DNA of 64,000 nucleotides from Paenibacillus wulumuqiensis (GCF_000971965.1 NZ_LAQP01000004.1:575171-639170); one strand, 5' to 3'; positions 46,282 through 55,548 are shown, counted from the stretch's first letter. The notes: a model not told the origin generated them from the sequence alone. Program-made: numbers and translations.

Positions 46282-47397
46282 TTATTTGATCCGGATAATC
46301 TGTGTATCAGCATAGGCAGACGTTCCCAGCGGTTTGACGACAACCTCCAGTGAGTCCGGATCATCCAGCAGATTACTGTAATACACATGTTCAAATGTAT
46401 ACGGGTCATGGCTCACGACCCGGCTGCCCAGCGGCTGAAGGGTAATCGTCTGGCCGTCTTTTTCGGAAATAACGCCTCGTGGACTAAGCCATACTCGGTC
46501 GGGCTTGGCATATTCCTTATCCATATTCGAATCGGCAGTAAAACGCACCCGCATCTCCAGCGGAGACAATTCAACCCGGGTTAGCCACACAGTATGATTA
46601 TTCCAGTCAATCGCCTGATTTGGGTAAATAATCTCGGTTTCCTGAGTGCGGAATTGGGGAGCAAGCGAGAAATGCACCAATAATGTAGGGGAATAACGGA
46701 TTCGACCCGGTTCTGCTGCCGAATCCGGCGTGATAGACATAATCCGGAACTGGGCTGCGATTTCTCTCGGGAAATTCTGGCGATGATCCAGCCGCATCGT
46801 CGCTGTGCCAAAGTACTGCTGCCGGTTCTCTTCGCCATTGGTGCCATTCATGCGTACCCGGGAAGCATTGATCGGCTTGCCGGTGGCAATATTAAGCAGC
46901 TTGACACTGCTGACATGAGGAATCTGACGGCTGTCGTTGGTCTCTGCCGTATAGAGGATGATCAGCCGATTCTCGTCTGCGGTTACCGCATTGATGGTCA
47001 GTTTGTAGCCTTCCTGTTCGGCCGTTTTGTTCACCATCTGAATATAATTATGATCCATGGCAGAGACCAGGCTCTGATTATGCACATCATCGGTCTGATA
47101 GACCCGGAAAGGCTCCAGTTCTCCCCAGCTTGCCGCATTGGCCTGAAGATCATCCGGTACAGGTCTCAGCCATGTCGTCGTCAGCAGAATCAGCATGACG
47201 ATCGCTGTCGCGATCACGACGACCAGCAGCCGGGCATCCCACCATTTCTGGCGTACTACAGGCTCGGTCGCTGCGGGCTCGGCCTGCTGTACGGGCAGAG
47301 AATCAGTGGCAGCAGCCAGCGGCGGTTGAACAGAAGGCTGTGTTATACGCATGGCATCAGTCTCCGCTGGCAATATTCGTTTGTCATGGTCAGTCAT
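46282..47397 (-). CDS. DUF4179-like membrane protein, orphan anti-sigma paralogue
   Basis: A 371-residue protein with a cytoplasmic N-terminus of about 50 residues, one membrane helix (about 56-76, LLVVVIATAIVMLILL) and a large extracellular beta-rich region. It is a paralogue of the protein at 51611-52771: both share GxLEPFR, INAVTAD or LNAVTAD, and the same overall order. That paralogue sits in an operon with a sigma factor, so it is probably an anti-sigma or stress-sensing partner. Here only a decayed fragment of the sigma gene remains upstream. AGGAGG lies 9 bases before ATG 47397. The reading frame is intact. Confidence 0.82.
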   Translation of the reverse strand: MTDHDKRILPAETDAMRITQPSVQPPLAAATDSLPVQQAEPAATEPVVRQKWWDARLLVVVIATAIVMLILLTTTWLRPVPDDLQANAASWGELEPFRVYQTDDVHNQSLVSAMDHNYIQMVNKTAEQEGYKLTINAVTADENRLIILYTAETNDSRQIPHVSSVKLLNIATGKPINASRVRMNGTNGEENRQQYFGTATMRLDHRQNFPREIAAQFRIMSITPDSAAEPGRIRYSPTLLVHFSLAPQFRTQETEIIYPNQAIDWNNHTVWLTRVELSPLEMRVRFTADSNMDKEYAKPDRVWLSPRGVISEKDGQTITLQPLGSRVVSHDPYTFEHVYYSNLLDDPDSLEVVVKPLGTSAYADTQIIRIK

Positions 47398-47555
47398 GCT
47401 ACCAGTCCTCCTGTTCGTCTAAGTTCATCTGCTGTATAGGATTGAGCAGCATCGTATGTTATGGATTGCATTCTAATTTTACCTCGTTCTGTGTCTGTAA
47501 TTCCAGCTATTTCTGGTAATGTTATGCCAATTTCATGTCGCTTGGTATGTAAAAG
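47398..47555 (-). pseudogene. Fossil of an ECF sigma factor C-terminus
   Basis: Directly upstream of the orphan DUF4179 gene, two frames resemble the end of the intact sigma factor at 52758. One reads ITLPEIAGITDTERGKI, matching MTVPEIARILDKPEGTI of sigma region 4. The other ends MNLDEQEDW-stop, matching FMDKQEDW just before the intact pair's overlap. Even the AGGAGG inside the QED codons is kept as ribosome binding site of the next gene. Regions 2 and most of 4 are gone and frames are broken. Confidence 0.65.
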
Positions 47556-47592
47556 CGTCCTAACTGCTGCAGGTGCACAGAAGATAGGACGC
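47551..47592 (-). terminator. Terminator of the chemoreceptor gene
   Basis: On the minus strand GCGTCCTA ... TAGGACGC with a loop of about 22 bases is followed by TTTTAC. It lies just after the MCP stop codon and marks the upstream limit of the sigma fossil. Confidence 0.65.
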
Positions 47593-47614
47593 ATGGAAAC
47601 CGTAAAAGGTTACA

Positions 47615-49315
47615 TTATACTTTAAATTCGTTGATTTGGGCCTGCAGCTGTTCCGCCGTATTGGCGAGTGAAGCGGAAGAAGTCGTAATTTCTTCCATCG
47701 AAGCCAGCTGCTGTTCGGTAGCGGCAGATACATTCATGGTACCTGAAGCTGTCTCTTCGGTAATCTGAGAGATTTCTTTGGAGAAGCGTACAATCTCTTC
47801 CGTGCTGGCCGACATCTGCTCGGCGCCTGCAGATACGTCTTCAATATCTCCAGCCACCTGATTAACAGCTGCCAGAATATCCTGGAAAGCATTACCTGCG
47901 AGCGATACGGACTGGATGCCTTTGCGCACTTCCTGGGTGTTCACATCAACCGCCTGGATAGCGCGGTAGGTCTCTCTCTGGATCGTATTGACCAGCTCTG
48001 TAATCTGGCGTGCGGATTCGGCGGATTGTTCAGCCAGCTTGCGCACTTCATCAGCTACAACAGCAAAGCCGCGTCCTGCATCTCCGGCACGTGCCGCTTC
48101 AATCGCTGCGTTCAGTGCGAGCAGGTTGGTCTGGGAAGAGATGCCTGTAATCACATCGGTAATATTACCAATTGTCTGGGAACGCTCACCCAGTTCCTGT
48201 ACCACATGAGCCAGAGAAGTCATGGAGTTCTGGATCGAATCCATCTGGGCGACAGCTTCACGGATTGCCGCATCGCCATCAGCGGATTTAGCTGCAGCTT
48301 CGGTCGCGGACGAGGAGACCGTCTGGGCACGGATGGCAATCTGCTCGACGCCGATAGACATTTCCTGCATGGCCTGTGCGGATTTGGCGGTCAGATCGAC
48401 CTGGCGTGTCGTACCTTCGGCCACTTCCTGTGTCGTCTCGGCAATCTGGCGGGATGCCTGGGTATTCTGTTCACTGCTGGCAGTCAGCTGTTCGGACGAG
48501 GCGGCGATCATCTCGGAAGTGGAAGCAACCGATTCGATCAGATTGCGCAGATTGGTGGACATTTTGTTAAAGGAATCCGCCAGCAGACCAATCTCGTCAC
48601 GGTTCCGAATTATGATCGCTTCACCGGACAGGTCGCCATTGGCAATTTGCTCAGCCGCGGATTGCAGGGATTTGACCGGACGAGAGATCAGACGGGCGAT
48701 AAATATGGCGATACCGATTGCCAGGACAACGGATATAATCGTCAAGATAAAGATATTGCGGGAAGTGGACGTTGACAGATCTACCGATTCAGCGGTCAGG
48801 GTTGTAGATTGCTGATTCTCCAGCGCAATCAGCTGACTGATGGCTTCACTGGCGGCATACCAAAATGGGTAGGCTTCCGTATGCAAATCGTGTGAAGTCT
48901 GCAGTTGATTGTTAAGGCCGGCTTCAATCAACTGAGGCAGTAAAGCAACATATTTATCGTAATTGGTTGTGAATTGCTCATATATTTGTCTTTCCTGATC
49001 CGTCTGGATCAATTTTTCATACTCTATGCGTTCTTTGGCGATTTTTTCCAGGATTGAATTGTAGGAATTATTAAGATCTTTTAACTTGGACGGATCAGTC
49101 TCAAAAAGGATATTGAGTACCAGACGCTCAATATCGGATGTGTGGCCATTCATCGTACCCAGCAGGGTCACGCTCGGCATAGATTTGCTATTAAGTTGCT
49201 TTAACTGGGTGCCCAGATTATTAATCCCCATTGTAGACATCAACCCCATAAGGGCAAGAAGCAGGACAACAACGATAAAACCGGATAAAAGCTTTGTTTG
49301 AATATTAAATCTCAT
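47615..49315 (-). CDS. Methyl-accepting chemotaxis protein
   Basis: A 566-residue chemoreceptor. Membrane helices at about 10-30 and 190-212 bracket a helical extracellular domain of the four-helix-bundle type. A HAMP domain (about 213-265; [19 protein letters not shown]) and a long signalling coiled coil follow. The CheA/CheW-binding hairpin is [41 protein letters not shown]. Glutamine/glutamate pairs for methylation are visible. ATG 49315 lies 9 bases after GGAG. The ligand is unknown. It is a single-gene unit, suggesting a motile host. Confidence 0.95.
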   Translation of the reverse strand: MRFNIQTKLLSGFIVVVLLLALMGLMSTMGINNLGTQLKQLNSKSMPSVTLLGTMNGHTSDIERLVLNILFETDPSKLKDLNNSYNSILEKIAKERIEYEKLIQTDQERQIYEQFTTNYDKYVALLPQLIEAGLNNQLQTSHDLHTEAYPFWYAASEAISQLIALENQQSTTLTAESVDLSTSTSRNIFILTIISVVLAIGIAIFIARLISRPVKSLQSAAEQIANGDLSGEAIIIRNRDEIGLLADSFNKMSTNLRNLIESVASTSEMIAASSEQLTASSEQNTQASRQIAETTQEVAEGTTRQVDLTAKSAQAMQEMSIGVEQIAIRAQTVSSSATEAAAKSADGDAAIREAVAQMDSIQNSMTSLAHVVQELGERSQTIGNITDVITGISSQTNLLALNAAIEAARAGDAGRGFAVVADEVRKLAEQSAESARQITELVNTIQRETYRAIQAVDVNTQEVRKGIQSVSLAGNAFQDILAAVNQVAGDIEDVSAGAEQMSASTEEIVRFSKEISQITEETASGTMNVSAATEQQLASMEEITTSSASLANTAEQLQAQINEFKV

Positions 49316-49539
49316 TAATTCACGCTCCAACTGCAAGATGTAATGTACTGTATTATAGTCTGTATATATATCGACTCATCTGCCCCAAAATTTATACATA
49401 AAACAGGAATTCATTTAGTCAGGAAAATAATAAGAAAACCCGGTAGAAATGGGTATATACCAGCCTGATCAGTTTCTTTATAAGATATGGAAATATAAAC
49501 TAATTTATATAAATATATAGTTTAAATTGAATTACATTA

Positions 49540-49554
49540 TAGTAAGCGTTATCA
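49540..49554 (+). promoter_or_regulatory. cre-like site upstream of the alpha-galactosidase gene
   Basis: TAGTAAGCGTTATCA matches the cre consensus WTGNAANCGNWNNCW with one mismatch at position 2. It lies 53 bases before the start codon. Confidence 0.5.
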
Positions 49555-49606
49555 TCAGAGAGAATAGGCAAGCAATCAATTATCTGATGAAATGGAGTGT
49601 GTATCG

Positions 49607-50896
49607 ATGCATCATCAATGGGCACCTTATCCACCGCTCGGCTGGAACAGCTGGGACTGTTACGGAGCTGCTGTACGGGAAGAGGAAGTACGCGGCAATG
49701 CGGAATACATGGCAGAACATCTGCAGGCATTTGGCTGGGAGTATGTAGTGGTGGATATTCAGTGGTACGAGCCGGGAGCGGTATCTTCCGCGTATCGCTC
49801 ATTTGTGCCGCTGGAGATGGATGAATATTCGCGGCTGATTCCGGCAGTGAACCGTTTCCCGTCTGCGGCCGGAGGTCAGGGGTTCAAGCCGCTGGCCGAT
49901 TATGTGCACAGCCTGGGGCTGCGGTTTGGCATACATATGATGCGAGGCATTCCGAGACAGGCGGTACACCAGGATACGCCGATCAAGGGAACGACTGTGA
50001 CCGCCCGCCAGATCGCTCATCCCAACTCGATCTGTCCATGGAACACGGATATGTACGGGGTGGATGCCTCGCAGGAAGGCGCACAGGAATATTATGATTC
50101 ACTGTTTGAGTTGTATGCGGAGTGGGGCGTTGATTTTGTCAAAGTCGATGATATCGCCGCTTCCCGGTTGTATGATACCCATCTGCCGGAAATGCAGCTG
50201 ATCCGCCGGGCGATTGACCGTTGCGGTCGCCCGATGGTGCTCAGTCTGTCTCCCGGACCGGCACCGCTGGAATATCATGAGCAGTTCGCAGCCAATGCGA
50301 ATATGTGGCGGGTGACGGATGATTTCTGGGATCTGTGGCCGCTGCTGCATGCCATGTTCGAACGCTGTGAGAAATGGGCGCCTCATGTCGCCGAAGGCCG
50401 GTGGCCGGACTGTGATATGCTGCCGCTCGGTCATATCGGTATTCGCTCGGTCGATGGCGGCGGCAGTGATCGCTGGACCCGGTTTACCCGTGATGAGCAG
50501 CTGACAATGATGACGCTCTGGTCCATTTTCCGTTCACCGCTCATGTTCGGCGGGGAGCTGCGGGATAATGATGCATGGACCTTGTCGCTGCTCACCAATA
50601 ATGAAGTGCTGCAGGCGAACCGCAGCAGCCGCAATGCCCGTCAGGTGTTCCGTGATGAGCAGGACCGTATTGTGTGGACAGCCGAGCAGGAAGGCAGCGA
50701 GGATCGTTATGTGGCGCTGTTCAATGCAGGGGACGAGGATGCTGTGGTGCGCGTGACGCTGGAGCAGCTTAATATTGATGGAGCGGTGCAGCTGCGCAAT
50801 CTGTGGGAGCGCTCGGATGCCGGCGTAGTACAGGGAGAGATCGAAGTGAAGCTGGCGCCGCATGGGGCAGCCTTTTACCGGTTGAGCCGGGTGTGA
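49607..50896 (+). CDS. GH27-family alpha-galactosidase
   Basis: A 429-residue glycosidase. The family signature PPLGWNSWDCYG is at the N-terminus. The nucleophile Asp lies in VDFVKVDDIA (about 181) and the acid/base Asp in WRVTDDFWD (about 236). A C-terminal beta sandwich follows (about 330-425). There is no signal peptide, so it acts on imported oligosaccharides; released galactose could feed galK at 4452. ATG 49607 lies 9 bases after GGAG; an ATG at 49592 overlaps that site. A related activity in this fold (beta-L-arabinopyranosidase) is possible. A cre-like site upstream suggests catabolite repression. Confidence 0.92.
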   Translation: MHHQWAPYPPLGWNSWDCYGAAVREEEVRGNAEYMAEHLQAFGWEYVVVDIQWYEPGAVSSAYRSFVPLEMDEYSRLIPAVNRFPSAAGGQGFKPLADYVHSLGLRFGIHMMRGIPRQAVHQDTPIKGTTVTARQIAHPNSICPWNTDMYGVDASQEGAQEYYDSLFELYAEWGVDFVKVDDIAASRLYDTHLPEMQLIRRAIDRCGRPMVLSLSPGPAPLEYHEQFAANANMWRVTDDFWDLWPLLHAMFERCEKWAPHVAEGRWPDCDMLPLGHIGIRSVDGGGSDRWTRFTRDEQLTMMTLWSIFRSPLMFGGELRDNDAWTLSLLTNNEVLQANRSSRNARQVFRDEQDRIVWTAEQEGSEDRYVALFNAGDEDAVVRVTLEQLNIDGAVQLRNLWERSDAGVVQGEIEVKLAPHGAAFYRLSRV

Positions 50897-51010
50897 GGAG
50901 TAGAGTGGGAATATAAGGACAGAGCTGGCAGGCAGGACCAGAAGTTACCCTGGTGATAGGAAATATGCTATGATTCATAGGAGTGTTCAGCATGGAACAG
51001 GAGGATGAAT

Positions 51011-51232
51011 ATGGCGTATCAGATCAGACTGGAGAACGATGAAGATTTTCAGGATGCGATGGATCGGCAGTCGGTTCTGCGCATTTTCCGTGGGGATGAT
51101 TTGATCGAATCCTCGGTGAAGATTGTGCGTTTTGATGAGAACCGGATTGTGGTTCAGGCGGATATTAGTGATATGAAGTATTACAGCAGGCAGGAATGCG
51201 AGTTTTTTGAGCAGCGTCAGGCACGGCGATAG
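51011..51232 (+). CDS. Small hypothetical protein (73 aa)
   Basis: An acidic protein starting MAYQIRLENDEDFQDAMDR, with short predicted beta strands (VLRIFRGDDLIES; VKIVRFDENRIVVQAD) and a charged C-terminus. AGGAGG sits 6 bases before ATG 51011, which favours it over the overlapping ATG at 51005. A terminator follows 60 bases on. No family was recognised and no cysteine pairs or membrane segment are present. Confidence 0.75.
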   Translation: MAYQIRLENDEDFQDAMDRQSVLRIFRGDDLIESSVKIVRFDENRIVVQADISDMKYYSRQECEFFEQRQARR

Positions 51233-51290
51233 GATGAACAAGTGGATTTGGCTGCTGAGTCGTGGCGGTATCACGATAGTATGCAAAATA

Positions 51291-51326
51291 AAAGGGCGGT
51301 ACCTCCAGGGTATCCGCCTTTTTTTG
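51291..51326 (+). terminator. Terminator after the 73-aa gene
   Basis: AAGGGCGGTACC pairs with GGGTATCCGCCTT (G-U pairs allowed) around a short loop, followed by a long T run. Confidence 0.85.
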
Positions 51327-51399
51327 TGCTGATAGATCGGGTGTAGAACGAACTTTGCATGTCCCCCCTAATATAGGGGAGACAGCAGCATCCACTCCA

Positions 51400-51567
51400 G
51401 AAAGAAATAAGAGCACGTACTCCGATTAAGCATGGAGATGCTTTAATTGTAATAGAAAATGAGGATCTCCATGCTTAAAATAGTAAGATATTTTGCTTCA
51501 CAAAAATCACTTTTCATTGAACCTCGCGTTTCATAAGCCAAACGCTAATTTGCTCTTATTTCCTTTC
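51400..51567. repeat. Dispersed nested-hairpin element, copy C (expanded)
   Basis: Outer stem 51400-51415 with 51551-51567 (GAAAGAAATAAGAGCA and complement with one bulge), nearly the same outer sequence as copy A. Inner 14-base stem 51426-51439 with 51465-51478, TTAAGCATGGAGAT and complement; its central pair differs from copy A on both sides. About 70 extra bases lie between the right inner arm and the right outer arm. It sits between the convergent 73-aa and DUF4179 genes. Confidence 0.75.
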
Positions 51568-51610
51568 TTGTGCTCTGTGCAGGTGGATCACCAGAGCGTA
51601 CTTTTGGAGA

Positions 51611-52771
51611 CTAGTGCAGATGCAATGTTTGTTCCTGCCCATTAGTTAAGACAATTCGCAACCCATCAGGATCTGATAGCATATCACTTCCGAATTCATA
51701 TTCTAAATGATAACTGCCATCGGCGGTTTGTCCTCCACCACCTGAATTAGGAGAGCGATTGATTGGCGTAAGTGTATCTCCTTTTTCTGATAATAAATAA
51801 ACTCTAGGATAATTTACCCCATAGTCTATTGGAGGAGGCAATTCATCAAGTCGCATTTCAATTTTTGTGGACAATGGTAACAGTTCTACTTTGGTTATTT
51901 GTAAGTTTATATTCTCCCATGTATACTCCATATCTTTAGGATAATACGTTTGGCTTTGCTGTAAAGAAAATTGAGGTGCCAGATCAAATGGTATTTTAAA
52001 TATTGGCAAAGTGTGTATTTCACTTTGTGGAGGAGCAACTTTAGCATTTTTCAAAAGTTCTGCCTTTGCAGTACGAAGCTGAAAATGTCCTGTCATTTTA
52101 TTAGGGAATCGCTGAGAAGGATCTAACGGAACAATGCCTATTCCCCTGTAAAATTTAGGGTTTTCTAAAGATGTGCCGCCCCACGTGCTGCTGCCTTCAC
52201 TAACGACCTGATGAGTACTTGCATTAATAAACCGTATTATACGGGGATAAAGAATTCCTTGGTCTGTATGACTCTCAATAGTGAAAAAATAAATGACTTG
52301 CTTTTGATCTGCTGTTACTGCATTCAAATGAAAAGTGAGTCCATTTTGTGTAACTGATGTATTCATTCGCTGAACGTAATTATGCTTAATAGCTATATTC
52401 AATGAATCATAAGTGGGATCACTGTAATTGGCATCATCAGAATTAATGTATAACGTCCGAAATGGCTCTAGATCACCCCAATTATCTTTTTGTTTTGGCT
52501 CGTTAAGTACAGCAGCCGTTTGGGGAAGTTGGTCATTTTTATAAGTCACCCCCACTAAAATAGCAATAACCATAACTGCAGACAAGACACTTACCAGTAT
52601 GGGAGATCTGATTCCTTTAAATAACCTACCCACCACATTCATGCGTCTGGCAGGCTGCTGCATGCCTGCACGAATCGCTCGGATTTGCTCGAAATCTGAG
52701 GCAGGAGGCTGCTCAGCGCGCATCTGCTTCGCATCGTGCTGCAATACCTTTTCCACATCATGCTTCATCAT
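51611..52771 (-). CDS. DUF4179-like membrane protein, probable anti-sigma factor
   Basis: A 386-residue protein. The cytoplasmic N-terminus of about 50 residues (possible sigma-binding part), one membrane helix (about 53-72, ILVSVLSAVMVIAILVGV) and a beta-rich extracellular domain resemble RsgI-like/DUF4179 proteins. It overlaps the ECF sigma gene by 14 bases, with AGGAGG inside the sigma coding sequence, so the two are translationally coupled. The gene is clearly more AT-rich than its neighbours, including the sigma gene, pointing to relaxed selection or recent acquisition. A paralogue lies at 46282. Confidence 0.85.
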   Translation of the reverse strand: MMKHDVEKVLQHDAKQMRAEQPPASDFEQIRAIRAGMQQPARRMNVVGRLFKGIRSPILVSVLSAVMVIAILVGVTYKNDQLPQTAAVLNEPKQKDNWGDLEPFRTLYINSDDANYSDPTYDSLNIAIKHNYVQRMNTSVTQNGLTFHLNAVTADQKQVIYFFTIESHTDQGILYPRIIRFINASTHQVVSEGSSTWGGTSLENPKFYRGIGIVPLDPSQRFPNKMTGHFQLRTAKAELLKNAKVAPPQSEIHTLPIFKIPFDLAPQFSLQQSQTYYPKDMEYTWENINLQITKVELLPLSTKIEMRLDELPPPIDYGVNYPRVYLLSEKGDTLTPINRSPNSGGGGQTADGSYHLEYEFGSDMLSDPDGLRIVLTNGQEQTLHLH

Positions 52772-53300
52772 ACCAATCCTCCTGTTTGTCCATAAATTTG
52801 CGCAGCTGCTTGAGTGCCTGGTGCTGCCAGGTTTTGATCGTGCCTTCCGGTTTGTCCAGAATACGGGCGATCTCGGGTACGGTCATATCATTGTAATAAC
52901 GGAGCAGCAGAATATGCCGGTACTTGGGCTTGATCTTCTCCAGCAGCGCCAGCATCTGCATCCGGCGGTGATCCATGTGGATGGACGGTTCCGGCATCTG
53001 CTGTGGCATCGGTGAGATCTTTTTGCGGCGCCGCTGCTCATCAATACATATGTAGATAAGAATGCGAATGATCCATGGCTTGAACGCGGCCGGATTTTTG
53101 AGAGTTTTGCGCTTTTTCCATGCCCGGTAGGTTGCTTCCTGGATCGCTTCGAGGGCATCGTCGTTATTGCGCAGATAACTGTAGGCAATCTGGTGAAGCT
53201 GATTTCGGTGAGACAGCACCGTCTGGTAGAATCGTTCTTCTTCGCAGGCATAATCTGCGGTTAGACCGTGCAGCTCGGTGTCTGCTTTGGATACAGTCAC
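52758..53300 (-). CDS. ECF-type RNA polymerase sigma factor
   Basis: A 180-residue sigma-70 family protein. Region 2 (about 25-90) includes HQIAYSYLRNNDDALEAIQEATYRAWKKRKTLKN. Region 4 (about 115-170) includes YRHILLLRYYNDMTVPEIARILDKPEGTIKTWQHQALKQLRKF. The start is taken as GTG 53300 after AAGGGGGAAAG; a longer open frame to 53411 lacks a site and runs into a terminator. It is coupled to the DUF4179 gene, a typical sigma/anti-sigma pair, probably for cell-envelope stress. Confidence 0.93.
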   Translation of the reverse strand: MTVSKADTELHGLTADYACEEERFYQTVLSHRNQLHQIAYSYLRNNDDALEAIQEATYRAWKKRKTLKNPAAFKPWIIRILIYICIDEQRRRKKISPMPQQMPEPSIHMDHRRMQMLALLEKIKPKYRHILLLRYYNDMTVPEIARILDKPEGTIKTWQHQALKQLRKFMDKQEDWYDEA

Positions 53301-53370
53301 GATCTTTCCCCCTTTTGGATATCTATATAGTATAGACGAAGAGAGCAGGGCAGAACGTTTTATAAAAACA

Positions 53371-53409
53371 GAAAAAGGCTTCCACCCTGATACGGCGGAA
53401 GCCTTTTCC
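53371..53409 (-). terminator. Terminator of the DegV gene
   Basis: AAAAAGGCTTCC pairs with GGAAGCCTTTT around 13 bases. It lies between the stop of the DegV gene and the start of the sigma gene. Confidence 0.8.
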
Positions 53410-53501
53410 ATTGTCTAATGACTGCTCGGAAGTACGGATCTAATGAAAATACTCTTCGTTACGGATACTCGCTGCGCAGATAAATACCGGATTATCCCTG
53501 A

Positions 53502-54389
53502 TTAAGCTGTTGTATGTGCAGTGGCAGACAGGGCACTTCGATTGATCGCGCTCCAGTTGTTTTTGATCCATGCCAGTGCCAGTGTACCTTCACCTGCGTG
53601 AATGCCGGCGACCGGGATAAAGGAAGCAATCTCAATCTGCAGGCGAGGGGCCATATGGGCAATCTCTTCCTTAAGCTTAAAAGCACCTTCCATATTGTTG
53701 GCATGCATAATGCATACGTCGCGGATATGCTCGACATCTTTTTTCAGAATATCCAGCAGGCGCAGCTTGGCTTTTTTCATCGTGCGGATTTTGTCCTCGA
53801 CGATGACTTTGCCTTCTTCAAAGCGCAGCAGCAGATGGATCGACAGCAGCTGACTGATCATCAGCTGGGTACCGGATACCCGTCCGCTGCGATGCAGCTG
53901 GCTCAGGCTGGCCGGAATCATATAAAAGGACATTTCCTGGATTATGCCATCGATCAGTTCCTTGATCTCCAGAGCGGTTTTGCCCTGACGCTGCATCTCG
54001 ATGCCCTGCATCACCATCTCACGCAGCGGGAATGCACCGACTTTGGAGTCGATGCCGATTACGCTGACTTCAGCTATCTCGGCTGCCTGGAGAGAGGAAT
54101 TGTACGTTCCGCTCAGCTCGGAAGAACAGTGGATCACGATAATATCGTCATACTTGTCCTTGATCTGTTCATAGAGCTCTATAAATTCTCCGATCGGCGG
54201 CTGGGAGCTGCCTACACGGTCATGTACACGCATTTTCTCATAAAATTGCTCGGCGGTAATATCGATATTCTCACGATATACTTCATCACCGGCGATCAGG
54301 CAAAGAGGTACAATATAAATATTATTCTCGCTTGCAAATACAGGATCGATCATTGCGGTGCTATCAGTTACCCAGGCGATTGTTCTCAT
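53502..54389 (-). CDS. DegV-family fatty-acid-binding protein
   Basis: A 295-residue two-domain DegV protein. It begins IAWVTDSTAMID and has VGSSQPPIGEF, HCSSELSGTYNSS and IDSKVGAFPL. These match the DegV (FakB-like) fatty-acid-binding pocket, whose members can hand fatty acids to a FakA kinase. The arginine and helix region SQLHRSGRVSG is conserved. The C-terminal HAGEGTLALAWIK also fits. It is monocistronic and divergent from the DUF1836 gene. Confidence 0.92.
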   Translation of the reverse strand: MRTIAWVTDSTAMIDPVFASENNIYIVPLCLIAGDEVYRENIDITAEQFYEKMRVHDRVGSSQPPIGEFIELYEQIKDKYDDIIVIHCSSELSGTYNSSLQAAEIAEVSVIGIDSKVGAFPLREMVMQGIEMQRQGKTALEIKELIDGIIQEMSFYMIPASLSQLHRSGRVSGTQLMISQLLSIHLLLRFEEGKVIVEDKIRTMKKAKLRLLDILKKDVEHIRDVCIMHANNMEGAFKLKEEIAHMAPRLQIEIASFIPVAGIHAGEGTLALAWIKNNWSAINRSALSATAHTTA

Positions 54390-54761
54390 AATAAATCACT
54401 ACTTTCTTATGGAAGATTCAACAATTCCCTGAAAACCAGCTCAGCTAGCCGCTATTTTCCAAAGATTGTGAGCATATGTTCTGCAACAACGAGCAAGATG
54501 TTATTGCAAAAAATACATATGTAGTGTAAAACTTTGTGATATAGTTATTATAACCATATGTAAGGATGATTACAAACTCGTCACATGTAGATAAAAAGCA
54601 TATCGGGTTACAGGAATACAATATATCCGTTATAATAGAAAGAAAAGTCCGGCGCTATAACAAAAGATAGATTATTTATTGAAGTGGTGACGAAGCAGTG
54701 AACTTTACTAAATATATAACAATAATATGAATAGATGAACCGGAAGAGGAGGAGAATCCCG
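54390..54761. other. Divergent promoter region of degV-like and DUF1836 genes
   Basis: About 370 AT-rich bases with no gene. Two CATATGTA elements (54516-54523 and 54555-54562) lie about 40 bases apart near TATAGTTATTATAAC, a plausible promoter area. No regulator can be named. Confidence 0.4.
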
Positions 54762-55376
54762 ATGAACCGACCTGTGATGCAGTATCCGCTTCTGGATGAA
54801 TTAAGAGACTGGGGCGAAGCCAAGATTGAATACCGCTTTCCCCGCTGGAAGCAGCTGCCCCAGATTGAATTGTATATGGATCAGATGGTCGCACTGCTGG
54901 AAGGGCAGTTCCGTCAGTTTCCAGGCGATACCGGCAGCAAGCTGATCACTCCATCCATGATCAATAACTATGTCAAACAGAAAGTCATCCCGCCTACTGT
55001 GAAGAAGAGGTATTCCCGTACTCATATTGCCTATCTGATCATGATCTGCAATCTCAAGCCAGTCCTGCCGATCGCTACCATACAGACGATGATCGAAAGC
55101 CAGCTGGAGATTCATACGCTGGGCGAAATCTATAATCATTTCTGCGATGAACAGGAAGCTGCTTCCCGCTACACGATGGAGCTGGCTCGCCAGGAAGCGC
55201 GTACTCTGCGTGAAAGCGCCGGTTCGCAGCAGGAGATGCTGTCCAACTTCTCACTGAAAATGGCGACCCTTGCCAACGCAGGCAAGATTCTGGCCGAGAA
55301 AATTACCGGACTGGAAATGAGCGAGGAAGCAGAGAAAGAAATATCCATACAATCAGAACAGCAGGCGGTCAAATAA
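54762..55376 (+). CDS. DUF1836-family protein
   Basis: A 204-residue cytoplasmic protein. The central MerR-like winged helix of DUF1836 is visible as LPQIELYMDQMVALLEGQF, TPSMINNYVKQKVIPPTVKKRYSRTHIAYL. The C-terminus is helical and acidic. Members are thought to be DNA-binding, but no target is known. ATG 54762 follows GAGGAGGAG; the earlier ATG at 54735 lacks spacing. A very strong hairpin follows 170 bases downstream. Confidence 0.85.
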   Translation: MNRPVMQYPLLDELRDWGEAKIEYRFPRWKQLPQIELYMDQMVALLEGQFRQFPGDTGSKLITPSMINNYVKQKVIPPTVKKRYSRTHIAYLIMICNLKPVLPIATIQTMIESQLEIHTLGEIYNHFCDEQEAASRYTMELARQEARTLRESAGSQQEMLSNFSLKMATLANAGKILAEKITGLEMSEEAEKEISIQSEQQAVK

Positions 55377-55548
55377 GTATTGCAACCAACGGATATCTTT
55401 CCATCAGTTTATCTACAAATAATCGAATATTAATACACTCTGAAATTAATAGAAAAGCTAAAAGGCAGTTGATTAAGGTCTTTTGGGTAGACAGTATCAA
55501 GTTCGTAATCTGGCAATAAGAAAGTGAGCTGTATCAAATAGAGAATAT

